Source of the DNA: an uncultured Paracoccaceae bacterium
GTDB taxonomy: Bacteria; Pseudomonadota; Alphaproteobacteria; Rhodobacterales; Rhodobacteraceae
Length of the DNA: 64,000 bases
Assembly (NCBI GenBank): GCA_947487205.1
Contig: CANKVU010000019.1
Coordinates: 1-64,000 of the forward strand
Direction: 5' to 3'
The position numbers and the translations under genes are program-made. Shown here in pieces: positions 30,363-38,520 of the stretch (its first letter is position 1; every line of letters starts with the position of its first letter). The notes beneath the pieces are model-generated. The model ran no database searches. It saw only the letters and a program-made list of their open reading frames with translations, and was not told where the DNA came from.

Positions 30363-30441
30363 TGGCAGGGGTGGCGGGACTCGAACCCGCCCACGCCGCT
30401 TTTGAGGGCGCTCGCTCTCACCACGTCTGGGCTGCACCCCC
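30363..30441 (-). pseudogene. tRNA-Trp-like element with degenerate 5' half (pseudo-tRNA or att remnant)
   Basis: Read on the minus strand, 79 bases can form a 7-bp acceptor stem (GGGGGTG/CACCCCT, with a G-U first pair), a perfect T-arm (GCGGG-TTCGAGT-CCCGC) and an encoded G-CCA end. The 3' half matches alphaproteobacterial tRNA-Trp. The D-loop is expanded, the D-stem has a mismatch, and the anticodon stem cannot pair properly around CCTCAAAAGC; no legal Trp anticodon loop is formed. An intact 3' end with a broken 5' half is what an integrative element leaves behind at an attachment site, or a dead tRNA copy. Confidence 0.6.
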
Positions 30442-30799
30442 GCAGGTCACAGCAGCGCCTACGGGCGGTTTCGGAAGCTCCAGGGGGACGCGATCATGGA
30501 CATGGGCGAACGCCGAGGCGGGACAGGGCCGCGGTCAATCCCGGTGGTCAGTGCGGAGGGGGCGGGTCTCGCCAGGGAGGCCGCCGATCTCGCCCCGCCG
30601 GTTCGGTCATTGTCGGCCGCCTGGGAGACCATCCCCTTCACCCGGGTCAAAAACGTGGCGACCCGGCTATGCCCGCGCCCCCGACCGCTCTCGCGCGCCC
30701 GGTCGAGGCGCCGGCCAAACCCGCCGACCGAGGAGCTCCCCGATCCTTACACAGGATCTGGCGGTGTCTGAGCTCCTATCCCGGTTGCATGAACGTTGT

Positions 30800-30985
30800 T
30801 CCGGCGCGGCAGACCACTGCGGGCTTGGGCGGGCCCCCGGGGCCACGGTCCCGTCGGACCCCGCAGGATCTCGTTCTCCATCGTCTTCCGGCCAAGACGA
30901 CGCTTGATGTCGCGGTCGCGCTCCTCGAGATCATGAACCTCCGAGGCGCCGACCATCGGCACGTTCGATCCCACCGCCATGGCGC
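30800..30985 (-). pseudogene. IS3-family OrfA transposase remnant
   Basis: The minus strand reads VHDLEERDRDIKRRLGRKTM followed by ENEILRG. This is the characteristic helix of IS3-group OrfA proteins (I-x-E-L-E-R-x-L-G-R-K-T-x-E-N-E-I-L-x-E-A). Upstream there is MAVGSNVPMVGASE in frame. After ENEIL the family sequence is lost into Gly/Pro/Arg-rich residues. No inverted repeats or OrfB are found, so the element is decayed. Confidence 0.55.
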
Positions 30986-31075
30986 CCCCCTCATCCGTTC
31001 GGCTGCCGAGCGGGCGTCGTCCTGCCGAGGCGCCTCCGGGGCAAGGTTCCAGCCCGCGCCCCGCGCGATCTCGGA

Positions 31076-32551
31076 TCAGGCAAGCGAGCGGGCTTCCTGT
31101 GCGAGCCCGGCGCCAAGGCCGCGGGACAGGAGGCCGTCCAGGATCTCCACCACCGGGCGGCGGAACGCCGGGTCGGCCGCGAGATCCACGGGGGCGAGCT
31201 CCGCACAGCCCAGAACCGCCTCGGCGATCTCCTCCGCTCCGGTCCGTCCCTCGAGCCGCGCGGCGATGAGCGGCTCCCGGGGATCCCGGAGGGAGTAGCG
31301 CGCGCCCTCGTCGGTCCTCCCGAGGCAATAGCGGATCCACGCCGCCGTGGCGAAGGCGAAGGGGCGGGGATCCCCACCCGCTTCCAGAATGTCCCGCGCC
31401 GGGGCGAAGATGCGCTGGGGCATCTTCTCGGAGCCGTCCATCGCGATCTGATAGGTCTCGTGACCGAGATTGGGGTTCTCGAAGCGGGCGGCGAGATCGC
31501 CGGCGTAGGCGGCGAGATCCAGTCCGCCAAGCGGCGGAAGCGTCCGCGCCGCGGCGGCCATGTGCCGGCGCACCAGCCGGGACAGATCCGGATCCGCCAT
31601 GACGTCCCGGACATATCTGCGCCCGGCGAGGAAGCCCGCATAGGCCAGCATCGAATGGGTGCCGTTGAGCATTCTCAGCTTCATCCGCTCGTAGGGCGCG
31701 ACATCCTCGACGAAGAGCGCCCCGGCGGCCTCCCAGGCCGGCCGCCCGCCGGGAAAGCGGTCCTCGATCACCCACTGGCTGAATCGCTCGGTCTGGACGG
31801 CGGCCGCATCCTCGCGGCCGGTCATCTCGCGCGCGGTGTCGCGGACGCGCCGGTCGGGGGCGGGCGTGATACGGTCGACCATCGACGCGGGAAAGGCGAC
31901 CCGGTCCGCGATCCAGTCGCGCAAGCCGGCCTCGCGGCGCCCGGCCATGTCGAGGACCAGGCCCCGGACCAGATCCCCGTTGCCCGGGAGGTTGTCGCAG
32001 GACAGCACCGCGAAGGGGGCGATGCCGGCGGCGCGGCGGGCGGCCAGCGCCTGGACGAGGAGCCCCGCCACGCCGACGGGGCTGTCGGGGTGGGCGAGGT
32101 CATGGGCGATGGCGGGGTGCGCGGGATCGACGCCGCCGGTGGCGCGGTCCAGCCCGTAGCCCTTCTCCGTCACGGTGATCGTCACGATCCGGGTCGCGGG
32201 GGCGGCCAGGGCGGCGCGCACCGCCTCCGCGTCGCCATGGGCATGGGCCAGGGCGCGGGAGAGGGCGCCGATGACGCGGGCGGTCGTCGCCTCTGTCCCC
32301 GCCTCGATCAGGGTATAGAGCGCGTCCTGGGCCGCGAGGTCGCGCGCCGGTTCGGGCGAGCGGAGCGACACGCCGACGATGCGCCAGTCGCCCCCCTCGG
32401 ATGCGAGGGCGGCGTCGGTGTAGAAGGCCTGGTGCGCCTTGTGGAAGGCGCCCAGGCCCAGATGGACGATGCCCTCGCCATGGGCGCCGCGATCGTAGGC
32501 GGGCCCCCGGACGGCATCGGGCAGGCCCGTGGTGTCGGTCAGGCGCCTCAT
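31076..32551 (-). CDS. uxuB: D-mannonate oxidoreductase (fructuronate reductase), mannitol dehydrogenase family
   Basis: A 491-residue NAD-dependent polyol/hexonate dehydrogenase that reduces D-fructuronate to D-mannonate. The Rossmann motif GIVHLGLGAFHKAHQAFY is near residue 28. The catalytic lysine and family signature are in ERMKLRMLNGTHSMLAY near residue 295. A long helical C-terminal domain follows. Length matches UxuB (about 486). Its ATG overlaps the uxuA stop (ATGA), so uxuA and uxuB are translated in a coupled way, with uxuB second. The product is the substrate of UxuA. The other possibility is a mannitol or arabinitol dehydrogenase, but the uxuA coupling favours UxuB. Confidence 0.92.
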   Translation of the reverse strand: MRRLTDTTGLPDAVRGPAYDRGAHGEGIVHLGLGAFHKAHQAFYTDAALASEGGDWRIVGVSLRSPEPARDLAAQDALYTLIEAGTEATTARVIGALSRALAHAHGDAEAVRAALAAPATRIVTITVTEKGYGLDRATGGVDPAHPAIAHDLAHPDSPVGVAGLLVQALAARRAAGIAPFAVLSCDNLPGNGDLVRGLVLDMAGRREAGLRDWIADRVAFPASMVDRITPAPDRRVRDTAREMTGREDAAAVQTERFSQWVIEDRFPGGRPAWEAAGALFVEDVAPYERMKLRMLNGTHSMLAYAGFLAGRRYVRDVMADPDLSRLVRRHMAAAARTLPPLGGLDLAAYAGDLAARFENPNLGHETYQIAMDGSEKMPQRIFAPARDILEAGGDPRPFAFATAAWIRYCLGRTDEGARYSLRDPREPLIAARLEGRTGAEEIAEAVLGCAELAPVDLAADPAFRRPVVEILDGLLSRGLGAGLAQEARSLA

Positions 32552-33759
32552 GCGGCCGCGCCGCGATGGGAGAGCGCGGCAATGACGCCGCGGAGTTCGG
32601 CGAGCCCCTTGAGCCGGCCGATGGCGGGGTAGCCCGGCTGCGCCTTGCGGGCCTTGTCGTCGAGGATGTCCTGCCCGTGATCGGGGCGGAAGGGGATCGA
32701 GGCATCCCCGCGGCCCGCCTCGCGGCGGCGCCGCTCCTCGCGCAGGATCGCGGCGACGACGGCGACCATGTCGGTGTCGCCGCCCAGGTGCTCGGCCTCG
32801 TGGAACGAGCCGCGGATCTCGCCGGTCTCGCGGGCGACGTTCCTGAGGTGGAGGAAATGCACGCGGTCACCCAGGCGGTCGATCATGCCCGGCAGATCGT
32901 TGTCGGGCCGCGCGGCGAGCGAGCCGGTACAGAGCGTGATGCCCGAGGCGGGGGAGGGGACGGCCGCCATGAGCCGAGCGTAGTCGTCCTCGGTGGACAT
33001 GATGCGCGGCAGCCCCAGGAGCGGGAATGGCGGATCGTCGGGGTGGCAGCAGAGGCGCAGGCCCAGCTCCTCGGCCAGGGGCGCGACCTCGGAGAGGAAG
33101 TCCACCAGGTTGGCGCGCAGGTCGTCCGCGGTGATCTGGGCGTAGTCTGCCAGCCGGGCGCGCACGTCGGGCAGGGTGAAGTTGTCGGCCGCGCCGGGCA
33201 GGCCGAAGACCACGTTCCGCGCCAGGGCCTCGCGCGCCTCGGCGTCCATGGCGTCGAAGCAGGTGCGGGCCTCGGCCCGGAGCGCCGCGTCGTAATCGGC
33301 CTCCGCCCCGTCCCGCTCCAGCACGAAGAGGTCGAACGCGGCGAAGTCGACGAGGTCGAAGCGCATGCAGGTGGCCCCGGTCGCGACCTCGTGGGCGAGG
33401 TCGGTGCGGGTCCAGTCGAGCACCGGCATGAAGTTGTAGCACACCACCTCGATCCCCTCGGCGGCGAGGTTGCGCAGGCTCTCGCACCAGGCGGCGACAT
33501 GGGCGGCGCGGTCGGGGGCGCGGGTCTTGATCGCCTCCGACACGGGCAGGCTCTCCACCACCTCCCAGCCGAGGCCGGAGGGGCGGCCGTCGCGGCGGCG
33601 GGCGATCTCGGCCTTGCGGGCCGCGATGGCGTCGCGCGGCCAGACCTGCCCGGGGGGGATCTGGTGCAGCGCGGTGACGACGCCCTCGGCCCCCGCCTCG
33701 CGAATGTCGTCGATGCCGACGAGATCCTTCGGTCCGAACCATCTCCAGGTCTGCCGCAT
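32548..33759 (-). CDS. uxuA: D-mannonate dehydratase
   Basis: A 403-residue metal-dependent dehydratase converting D-mannonate to 2-keto-3-deoxy-D-gluconate. The N-terminus RQTWRWFGPKDLVGIDDIRE is diagnostic. Other conserved pieces are IEVVCYNFMPVLDWTRTDL near residue 105, the metal-ligand LCCHPDDPPFPLLGLPRI near 245, and VHFLHLRNV with GSFHEAEHL near 320. Two ATGs are possible; 33759 is chosen because the GGGAGG lies 7 bases upstream of it, whereas the ATG at 33765 is almost on top of the ribosome site. It heads the uxuA-uxuB pair and diverges from the GntR regulator. Confidence 0.95.
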   Translation of the reverse strand: MRQTWRWFGPKDLVGIDDIREAGAEGVVTALHQIPPGQVWPRDAIAARKAEIARRRDGRPSGLGWEVVESLPVSEAIKTRAPDRAAHVAAWCESLRNLAAEGIEVVCYNFMPVLDWTRTDLAHEVATGATCMRFDLVDFAAFDLFVLERDGAEADYDAALRAEARTCFDAMDAEAREALARNVVFGLPGAADNFTLPDVRARLADYAQITADDLRANLVDFLSEVAPLAEELGLRLCCHPDDPPFPLLGLPRIMSTEDDYARLMAAVPSPASGITLCTGSLAARPDNDLPGMIDRLGDRVHFLHLRNVARETGEIRGSFHEAEHLGGDTDMVAVVAAILREERRRREAGRGDASIPFRPDHGQDILDDKARKAQPGYPAIGRLKGLAELRGVIAALSHRGAAA

Positions 33760-33810
33760 GGCCATGCCTCCCTTTGTCGCCGCACGAGTCGCGTACCGGC
33801 CGTCATGCCC

Positions 33811-33840
33811 GTTGTTAACTGGTATGGCAGTATGGTAGCA
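33811..33840. promoter_or_regulatory. AT-rich divergent control region between uxuA and the GntR gene
   Basis: This AT-rich island in a GC-rich surround contains TTAACTGG and a direct repeat GTATGG-ca-GTATGG (33822-33835). FadR-subfamily GntR regulators of hexuronate genes bind GTAT/ATAC-type sites in this position. Neither a perfect dyad nor a clear -35/-10 pair is seen, so this is a candidate only. Confidence 0.35.
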
Positions 33841-33861
33841 AGCCCCAAGGGAGGACGAATC

Positions 33862-34605
33862 ATGGCCGATGCCGGCTTGGATCTGGGACGGATCGACCCC
33901 GCGGTGCCGATCGCGCGGCAAGTCTGCCGCATTCTGCGCGAGCGGATCATCCACAACGACCTGGTGCCGGATCGGAAGATCTCGGAATCCGAGATCGCGG
34001 CGGCCTACGGGATCAGTCGCCAGCCGGTGCGCGAGGCCTTCATCCGCCTGGCGGCCGAAGGGCTGGTCGCCATCCTGCCCCAGCGCGGCACCCGGATCCG
34101 CCGGATCGATCTGACGGCGGTGGCCGAGGTGCGATTCATCCGGGAGGCGGTGGAGGCCGACATCGCCCGCCTGCTGGCGCAGGCGCCCGATCCGGCCGGG
34201 ATCGCCGAGCTGGAGCGCCAGATCGAGCTTCAGCACCGGATCGCGGAGGAGGATCCGCTGGACTTCATCCGCGCCGACGAGACGTTCCACCGCACGCTCG
34301 CCGAACTGGGCGGCAAGGCCGGTATCTGGGCCCGGGTCCAGAGCCTGAAGGCGCAGATGGACCGGGTCCGGTTCCTGTCGCTGGGCCAGTTCAAGGCCGA
34401 CAAGCTGGTGGACCAGCACGCAGCCATCGTCGCGGCCATCGCCGCCGGCGACACGCGTGGGGCCGAAACCGCGCTGCGCCTGCACCTGCGGGAGGTCCTG
34501 AGCGACCTGCCGCAGATCGTCCACGCCAATCCCGGCTTCTTCAACGCCGTCCCGGACGGGGTCGAGGACCGGATCGTCACCATCGAAGGAGGAGGAAACC
34601 CATGA
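33862..34605 (+). CDS. GntR-family regulator (FadR subfamily) of the hexonate cluster
   Basis: A 247-residue repressor-type protein. The winged helix at residues 18-80 contains RQVCRILRERIIHNDLVPDR and AAYGISRQPVREAFIRLAAE. The C-terminal FadR/FCD all-helical ligand domain (about 95-225) has the metal-binding His/Asp pattern (RADETFHRTLAELGG, DQHAAIVAAIAAGD, LRLHLREVL). GGGAGG precedes the ATG. Its stop overlaps the dctP start by four bases, so it is co-transcribed with the transporter. It probably senses a hexuronate or hexonate intermediate and controls both divergent transcripts, as UxuR/ExuR do in other bacteria. Confidence 0.9.
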   Translation: MADAGLDLGRIDPAVPIARQVCRILRERIIHNDLVPDRKISESEIAAAYGISRQPVREAFIRLAAEGLVAILPQRGTRIRRIDLTAVAEVRFIREAVEADIARLLAQAPDPAGIAELERQIELQHRIAEEDPLDFIRADETFHRTLAELGGKAGIWARVQSLKAQMDRVRFLSLGQFKADKLVDQHAAIVAAIAAGDTRGAETALRLHLREVLSDLPQIVHANPGFFNAVPDGVEDRIVTIEGGGNP

Positions 34606-35594
34606 CGTTCACCCGTACCATCGCCTGGGCCACGGCGTTCGCCGCCCTGGCCGCGCCGGTCGCCGCGCAGGAGCGCACATTGCAGCTCGGCCATCTCGCG
34701 AACGAGGACAATTCCTGGCACCAGGCCTCGATCAAGTTCGCCGAGGAAGTGGACCGCCTTACCGACGGGCGGATCACCGTCGAGGTCTTTCCCAACGAGA
34801 GCCTCGGCAAGGAGATCGACCTGATCAACGGCATGCAGCTCGGCACCGTGGACATGACGATCACGGGCGAGAGCCTTCAGAACTGGGCGCCCAAGGCGGC
34901 GCTCCTGGCCGTGCCCTATGCCTACGATTCGCTGGAGCGGATGGACGAGGTCGCGAGCGGAGAGATCGGCGACGAGATCGAGAACCAGATCATCGAGCAG
35001 GCTCGGATCCGGCCCATCGCGTATTTCGCCCGCGGCCCGCGGGAACTGACCTCCAACCGCCCCATCGAGAGCCCGGAGGACCTGAACGGGCTGAAGATGC
35101 GGGTGCCGAACGTGCCGCTCTTCGTCAATGTCTGGTCCGAGCTGGGCGCCCAGCCGACGCCGATGGCCTTCTCCGAGGTGTTCACCTCGCTGCAGAACGG
35201 CACCATCGACGCGCAGGAGAACCCGCTGGCGCTGATCCGGTCGGCGAGCTTCAACGAGGTGCAGGACTACGTGAACATGACCGACCACGTGCGGTCCTGG
35301 ATCTATCTCACGATCTCCGAGCAGACCTGGGGGCAGCTCTCCGAGGAGGATCGGCAGGCCATCCAGGAAGCCGCGCAGATCGCTCAGGACCATGAGCGCG
35401 AGCTGTTCCTGGAGAGCCTCGAAGCCGACCGGCAATATCTCGAGGAGAACGGGATGGAGTTCGTCGAGGTGGACAACGCCGCTTTCGCCGAGGCCGCCCG
35501 CGACGCGGTCCTGTCGAACGTGAGCGACGAGATCCGGCCCACGGTGGAGGAACTCTTCGCCAGCCAGGGCGGCGCGGAGCAATCCGCCCAGTGA
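34602..35594 (+). CDS. TRAP transporter substrate-binding protein (DctP/SiaP type), second TRAP system
   Basis: A 330-residue periplasmic receptor with a signal peptide to about residue 22 (ALAAPVAAQ). It shows the DctP family pattern: LGHLANEDNSWHQASIKFAE near residue 30, VFPNESLGKEIDLINGMQLG near 65, the ligand-binding Arg region NGLKMRVPNVPLFVN near 160, and FTSLQNGTIDAQENPLALI near 195. Related proteins of this branch bind sugar acids such as hexuronates and hexonates. With uxuA/B divergent and a sugar-acid dehydrogenase downstream, the ligand is probably an aldonate or uronate. The start overlaps the regulator stop (ATGA). Confidence 0.92.
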   Translation: MTFTRTIAWATAFAALAAPVAAQERTLQLGHLANEDNSWHQASIKFAEEVDRLTDGRITVEVFPNESLGKEIDLINGMQLGTVDMTITGESLQNWAPKAALLAVPYAYDSLERMDEVASGEIGDEIENQIIEQARIRPIAYFARGPRELTSNRPIESPEDLNGLKMRVPNVPLFVNVWSELGAQPTPMAFSEVFTSLQNGTIDAQENPLALIRSASFNEVQDYVNMTDHVRSWIYLTISEQTWGQLSEEDRQAIQEAAQIAQDHERELFLESLEADRQYLEENGMEFVEVDNAAFAEAARDAVLSNVSDEIRPTVEELFASQGGAEQSAQ

Positions 35595-35665
35595 TGTCGC
35601 CCGCCACTGCCCGCGCGCGTCCGGGCAGTGGCGTTTCCATCCTTTCCAGAAGCGGGGACGGTTCG

Positions 35666-36178
35666 ATGCGTTATCTCGACTGGCTGCAATCCGTGGTCGT
35701 TGCGGTGTTCCGTACCGCGGTGGGCGTCGCGTTCGTTGTGCTGATCGTGTCGGTGCTGTGGCAGGTCATCGGCCGGCTGACGGGGAATTCCCCGGTCTGG
35801 ACGGAGGAGCTGACGCGCTTCGCGCTGCTTTATCTCGCCGCGATCGGGGCGGGGCTGTCGCTGCGCACCGGCGAACTCGTCAATGTCGACGTGGTGGTGG
35901 AGAGCCTGCCGGAACGCGCGGCCTGGTGGTTGCGCCTCGTCTCGGCCGTCCTGGTGGCGGTGCTGGGCCTCTATCTCCTGCCCATGGCGTGGCAATTCAC
36001 GTCGATCGGATGGTTCCAGTCCTCCCCCACCCTGGGGCTGAGCATGGGCTGGGTGCATCTGACGATGTTCCTGATGCTGGCGCTCCTGGCCTTCTTCGCG
36101 GTCCTGCGCATCGTCGCGATGCTGGCGGGAACGAGCGACGGGCGGCCGACCCAGCTCTTTCAGGACGAGGAGATCTGA
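35666..36178 (+). CDS. TRAP transporter small permease (DctQ family), second TRAP system
   Basis: A 170-residue, four-helix membrane protein (about 12-34, 48-65, 88-110, 128-152) with the DctQ phrase PVWTEELTRFALLYLAAIGA and polar LRTGELVNVDVVVESL. A frame extending up to a GTG at 35591 exists, but the ATG at 35666 has a GGGGA at the right distance and gives a normal DctQ N-terminus. It follows dctP after a 71-base gap that includes a GC-rich inverted sequence, and it precedes dctM by one base. Confidence 0.9.
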   Translation: MRYLDWLQSVVVAVFRTAVGVAFVVLIVSVLWQVIGRLTGNSPVWTEELTRFALLYLAAIGAGLSLRTGELVNVDVVVESLPERAAWWLRLVSAVLVAVLGLYLLPMAWQFTSIGWFQSSPTLGLSMGWVHLTMFLMLALLAFFAVLRIVAMLAGTSDGRPTQLFQDEEI

Positions 36179-36179
36179 G

Positions 36180-37454
36180 ATGGATGTCGCGATCCTGTTC
36201 ACCGTCTTCGTCGCCGGTCTGATCATCGGCGTGCCGGTGGCGGCGACCCTGGGCCTGTCCTCGCTGGCCTATATCCTGGTCACCGGGCTGAACCCGGTGG
36301 CCATCCCGCAGAAGATGTATGCGGGGATGGACGTCTTCGTGCTGCTGTCGATCCCCGGCTTCATCCTGGCGGGCAACCTGATGAACCAGGGCGGCATCAC
36401 CGAGCGGATCATCCGCTTCGCCAGCGCGCTGGTGGGCTGGGTCAGGGGCGGTCTGGGACTGACCAACATCTCCGCCTCGATGCTCTTCGGGGGGATCACC
36501 GGCACCGCGGTGGCCGATGCGGCCTCGATCGGGGGCGTGATGATCCCGGGGATGAAGAAGGCGGGATACCCGGCCGACTTCTCCGCCGCCGTCACCGCCG
36601 CCTCCTCCACCGTGGGGCCGATCATCCCGCCCTCGGTGCCGATGATCATCGTGGGAAGCCTCGCGGGCATCTCCGTGGGCCAGATGTTCATCGCCGGCGC
36701 GCTGCCGGGGATCCTGATGGGGCTCGCGATGATGGTGACCTGCTACGTGATCTCGCGCCGGCGGAACTTCCCGCGCCAGCCCTGGCAGGGCTGGGGCGAG
36801 GTGGCGCGGTCCTTCGGCTCCGCCTCCTGGGCGCTGGCGATGACGGTGCTGATCATCTACGGCCTGCTCTCGGGGCTGGCGACGCCCACCGAGACGGCGA
36901 TCGTGGCCAGCGTCTATGCCCTTCTGGTGGGGGGCGTGATCTATCGCGAACTGCCCTGGACCCAGCTGCCGAAGATCCTGGTGGACAGTGCCGTGGCCTC
37001 GGCCGGGATCCTGGCGCTGGTGGGCTTCGCCAACGTGTTCGGCTGGATCCTCGTCTCGGAGCGGATCCCGCAGATGATCGCCGACGGGGTCCTGTCGGTG
37101 ACCGAGAGCCGCCTCCTGGTGATCCTGATCATCAATCTGCTCCTGCTCTTCGTGGGCATGTTCATGGAGACCATCGCGGCGCTGATCATCCTCTTCGTGC
37201 CCTTGCAGCAACTGGCGTTCGCCGTCGGCATCGACCCGATCCACTTCGCCACCTTCGCGGTGCTGAACCTGATGATCGGACTGACCACGCCGCCCGTGGG
37301 CGTGTGCCTCTTCGTCTGCGCCGGGATCGCGCGGATCCCGCTGGCACCGGTGGTGCGCGCCATCCTGCCCTTCCTGGCCACGAACCTCCTCGTGCTCCTC
37401 GCGGTCAGCTACGTCCCCGCGATCTCGACCTGGCTGCCGTCCCTGTTCCAATGA
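36180..37454 (+). CDS. TRAP transporter large permease (DctM family), second TRAP system
   Basis: A 424-residue permease with about 12 helices, near the standard DctM length. Conserved pieces: LLSIPGFILAGNLMNQGGIT near residue 55, ISASMLFGGITGTAVADAAS near 97, ASSTVGPIIPPSVPMIIVG near 140, and NLMIGLTTPPVGVCLFVCAG near 362. It would import the DctP ligand with sodium. It is translated one base after dctQ and is followed by the sugar-acid dehydrogenase after 13 bases. Confidence 0.94.
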   Translation: MDVAILFTVFVAGLIIGVPVAATLGLSSLAYILVTGLNPVAIPQKMYAGMDVFVLLSIPGFILAGNLMNQGGITERIIRFASALVGWVRGGLGLTNISASMLFGGITGTAVADAASIGGVMIPGMKKAGYPADFSAAVTAASSTVGPIIPPSVPMIIVGSLAGISVGQMFIAGALPGILMGLAMMVTCYVISRRRNFPRQPWQGWGEVARSFGSASWALAMTVLIIYGLLSGLATPTETAIVASVYALLVGGVIYRELPWTQLPKILVDSAVASAGILALVGFANVFGWILVSERIPQMIADGVLSVTESRLLVILIINLLLLFVGMFMETIAALIILFVPLQQLAFAVGIDPIHFATFAVLNLMIGLTTPPVGVCLFVCAGIARIPLAPVVRAILPFLATNLLVLLAVSYVPAISTWLPSLFQ

Positions 37455-37467
37455 ATCCGGTAAACCG

Positions 37468-38520
37468 ATGACCGACACGATCCGCATATGCCGCCTGCAT
37501 GCCCGGGGCGACCTCCGGGTGGAAACCATGGCCCCGGAGGCGCCCGGCCCCGGCGAGGTCGCCGTCGCGATCGGCGCGGGCGGGATCTGCGGGTCGGACC
37601 TGCACTATTACCAGGAGGGCGGGATCGGCACGATCCGCGTGCAGGAACCGATCATCCTGGGCCACGAGGCGGCCGGTCACGTCGTGGCGTCGGGTCCCGG
37701 GGTCGAGGGGCTCGCCCCCGGCGATCTCGTGGCCCTCAATCCGAGCCATCCCTGCGATCGTTGCGCGTTCTGCCGCGCGGGCCTCCGCAACCAGTGCCGG
37801 AACATGGTGTTCCTGGGATCGGCCATGTACCTGCCGCATGCCCAGGGGCTGTTCCGCGACCGGGTGGTCGTCAAGGCGAGCCAGTGCCACCGGCTGCCCG
37901 GCGCCGTCGGCGTCGCCGAGGCGGCCTGCGCCGAGCCGCTGGCGGTGTGCCTGCACGCCGCGCGCCAGGCGGGCGGGATCGAGGGCCGCCGGGTGCTCGT
38001 CACCGGCGCCGGGCCGATCGGCGCGTTCTGCACCGCCGTGGCCGCCGCCGCCGGCGCCTCCGAGATCGTGGTCACGGATCTCCACGACCTTCCCCTTTCC
38101 GTGGCCCGGCAGATGGGGGCGACCCACACGATCAACGTCGCCTCCGATCCCGCGGGCCTCGACTCTTGGAAGGCGGAACGGGGGCAGATCGACCTCGTCT
38201 TCGAATGCTCCGCCGCGGCCCCGGCGATCGAGGAGGCGGTGGCCTGCCTCCGGCCGCACGGGCGCCTGGTCCAGGTCGGATCGGCGGGCCCGACGGCGGT
38301 GCCCCTCAACCAGATCGTCGGCAAGGAGATCGCCTTCCAGGGCTCGTTCCGGTTCGACGAGGAGTTCGGCGAGGCGGTCGAGGCGATCGGCACCCGCCGC
38401 ATCGACGTGCGCCCCGCCGTCACCGGCGCCTGGCCGCTCGACGAGGCGCGGCACGCCTTCGCCGCGGCGGCCGACCGAAGCCGATCGGTCAAGGTGCATC
38501 TCCGCTTCGACGCCCCGTGA
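37468..38520 (+). CDS. zinc-dependent alcohol dehydrogenase, L-idonate/L-gulonate 5-dehydrogenase type
   Basis: A 350-residue medium-chain dehydrogenase. Catalytic zinc ligands are in GGICGSDLHYYQEGG (Cys near residue 40) and ILGHEAAGHV (His-Glu near 66). The four structural-zinc cysteines are in HPCDRCAFCRAGLRNQC. The Rossmann motif VLVTGAGPIGAFC is near 174. HYYQEGGIG is typical of the IdnD branch (L-idonate 5-dehydrogenase), which also includes L-gulonate 5-dehydrogenases that form fructuronate. As the last gene of gntR-dctPQM, facing uxuA/B, it would oxidise the imported hexonate to fructuronate for UxuB and UxuA. IdnD versus L-gulonate activity cannot be separated by sequence alone. Confidence 0.85.
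   Translation: MTDTIRICRLHARGDLRVETMAPEAPGPGEVAVAIGAGGICGSDLHYYQEGGIGTIRVQEPIILGHEAAGHVVASGPGVEGLAPGDLVALNPSHPCDRCAFCRAGLRNQCRNMVFLGSAMYLPHAQGLFRDRVVVKASQCHRLPGAVGVAEAACAEPLAVCLHAARQAGGIEGRRVLVTGAGPIGAFCTAVAAAAGASEIVVTDLHDLPLSVARQMGATHTINVASDPAGLDSWKAERGQIDLVFECSAAAPAIEEAVACLRPHGRLVQVGSAGPTAVPLNQIVGKEIAFQGSFRFDEEFGEAVEAIGTRRIDVRPAVTGAWPLDEARHAFAAAADRSRSVKVHLRFDAP

Larger units (their letters stand above)
27235..31075. other. 3.8-kb gene-poor, decayed tract
   Basis: No intact gene is visible on either strand. Open frames are arginine/proline-rich shadows without family signatures. Inside are two short pieces that look like IS3-family OrfA coiled-coil segments (27628-27702 plus strand, about 30800-30985 minus strand) and a tRNA-Trp-like element with an intact 3' half (30363-30441). 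The tract is flanked by intact catabolic genes. It looks like an old integration or insertion-sequence site that has decayed. Confidence 0.6.

Noticed and set aside
30363-30441. Functional tRNA-Leu(CAA) or selenocysteine tRNA
   Set aside because: The CTCAAAA loop could be read as CAA or UCA, but the anticodon stem has at most 3 of 5 pairs and there is no long variable arm. The 3' half matches tRNA-Trp instead.
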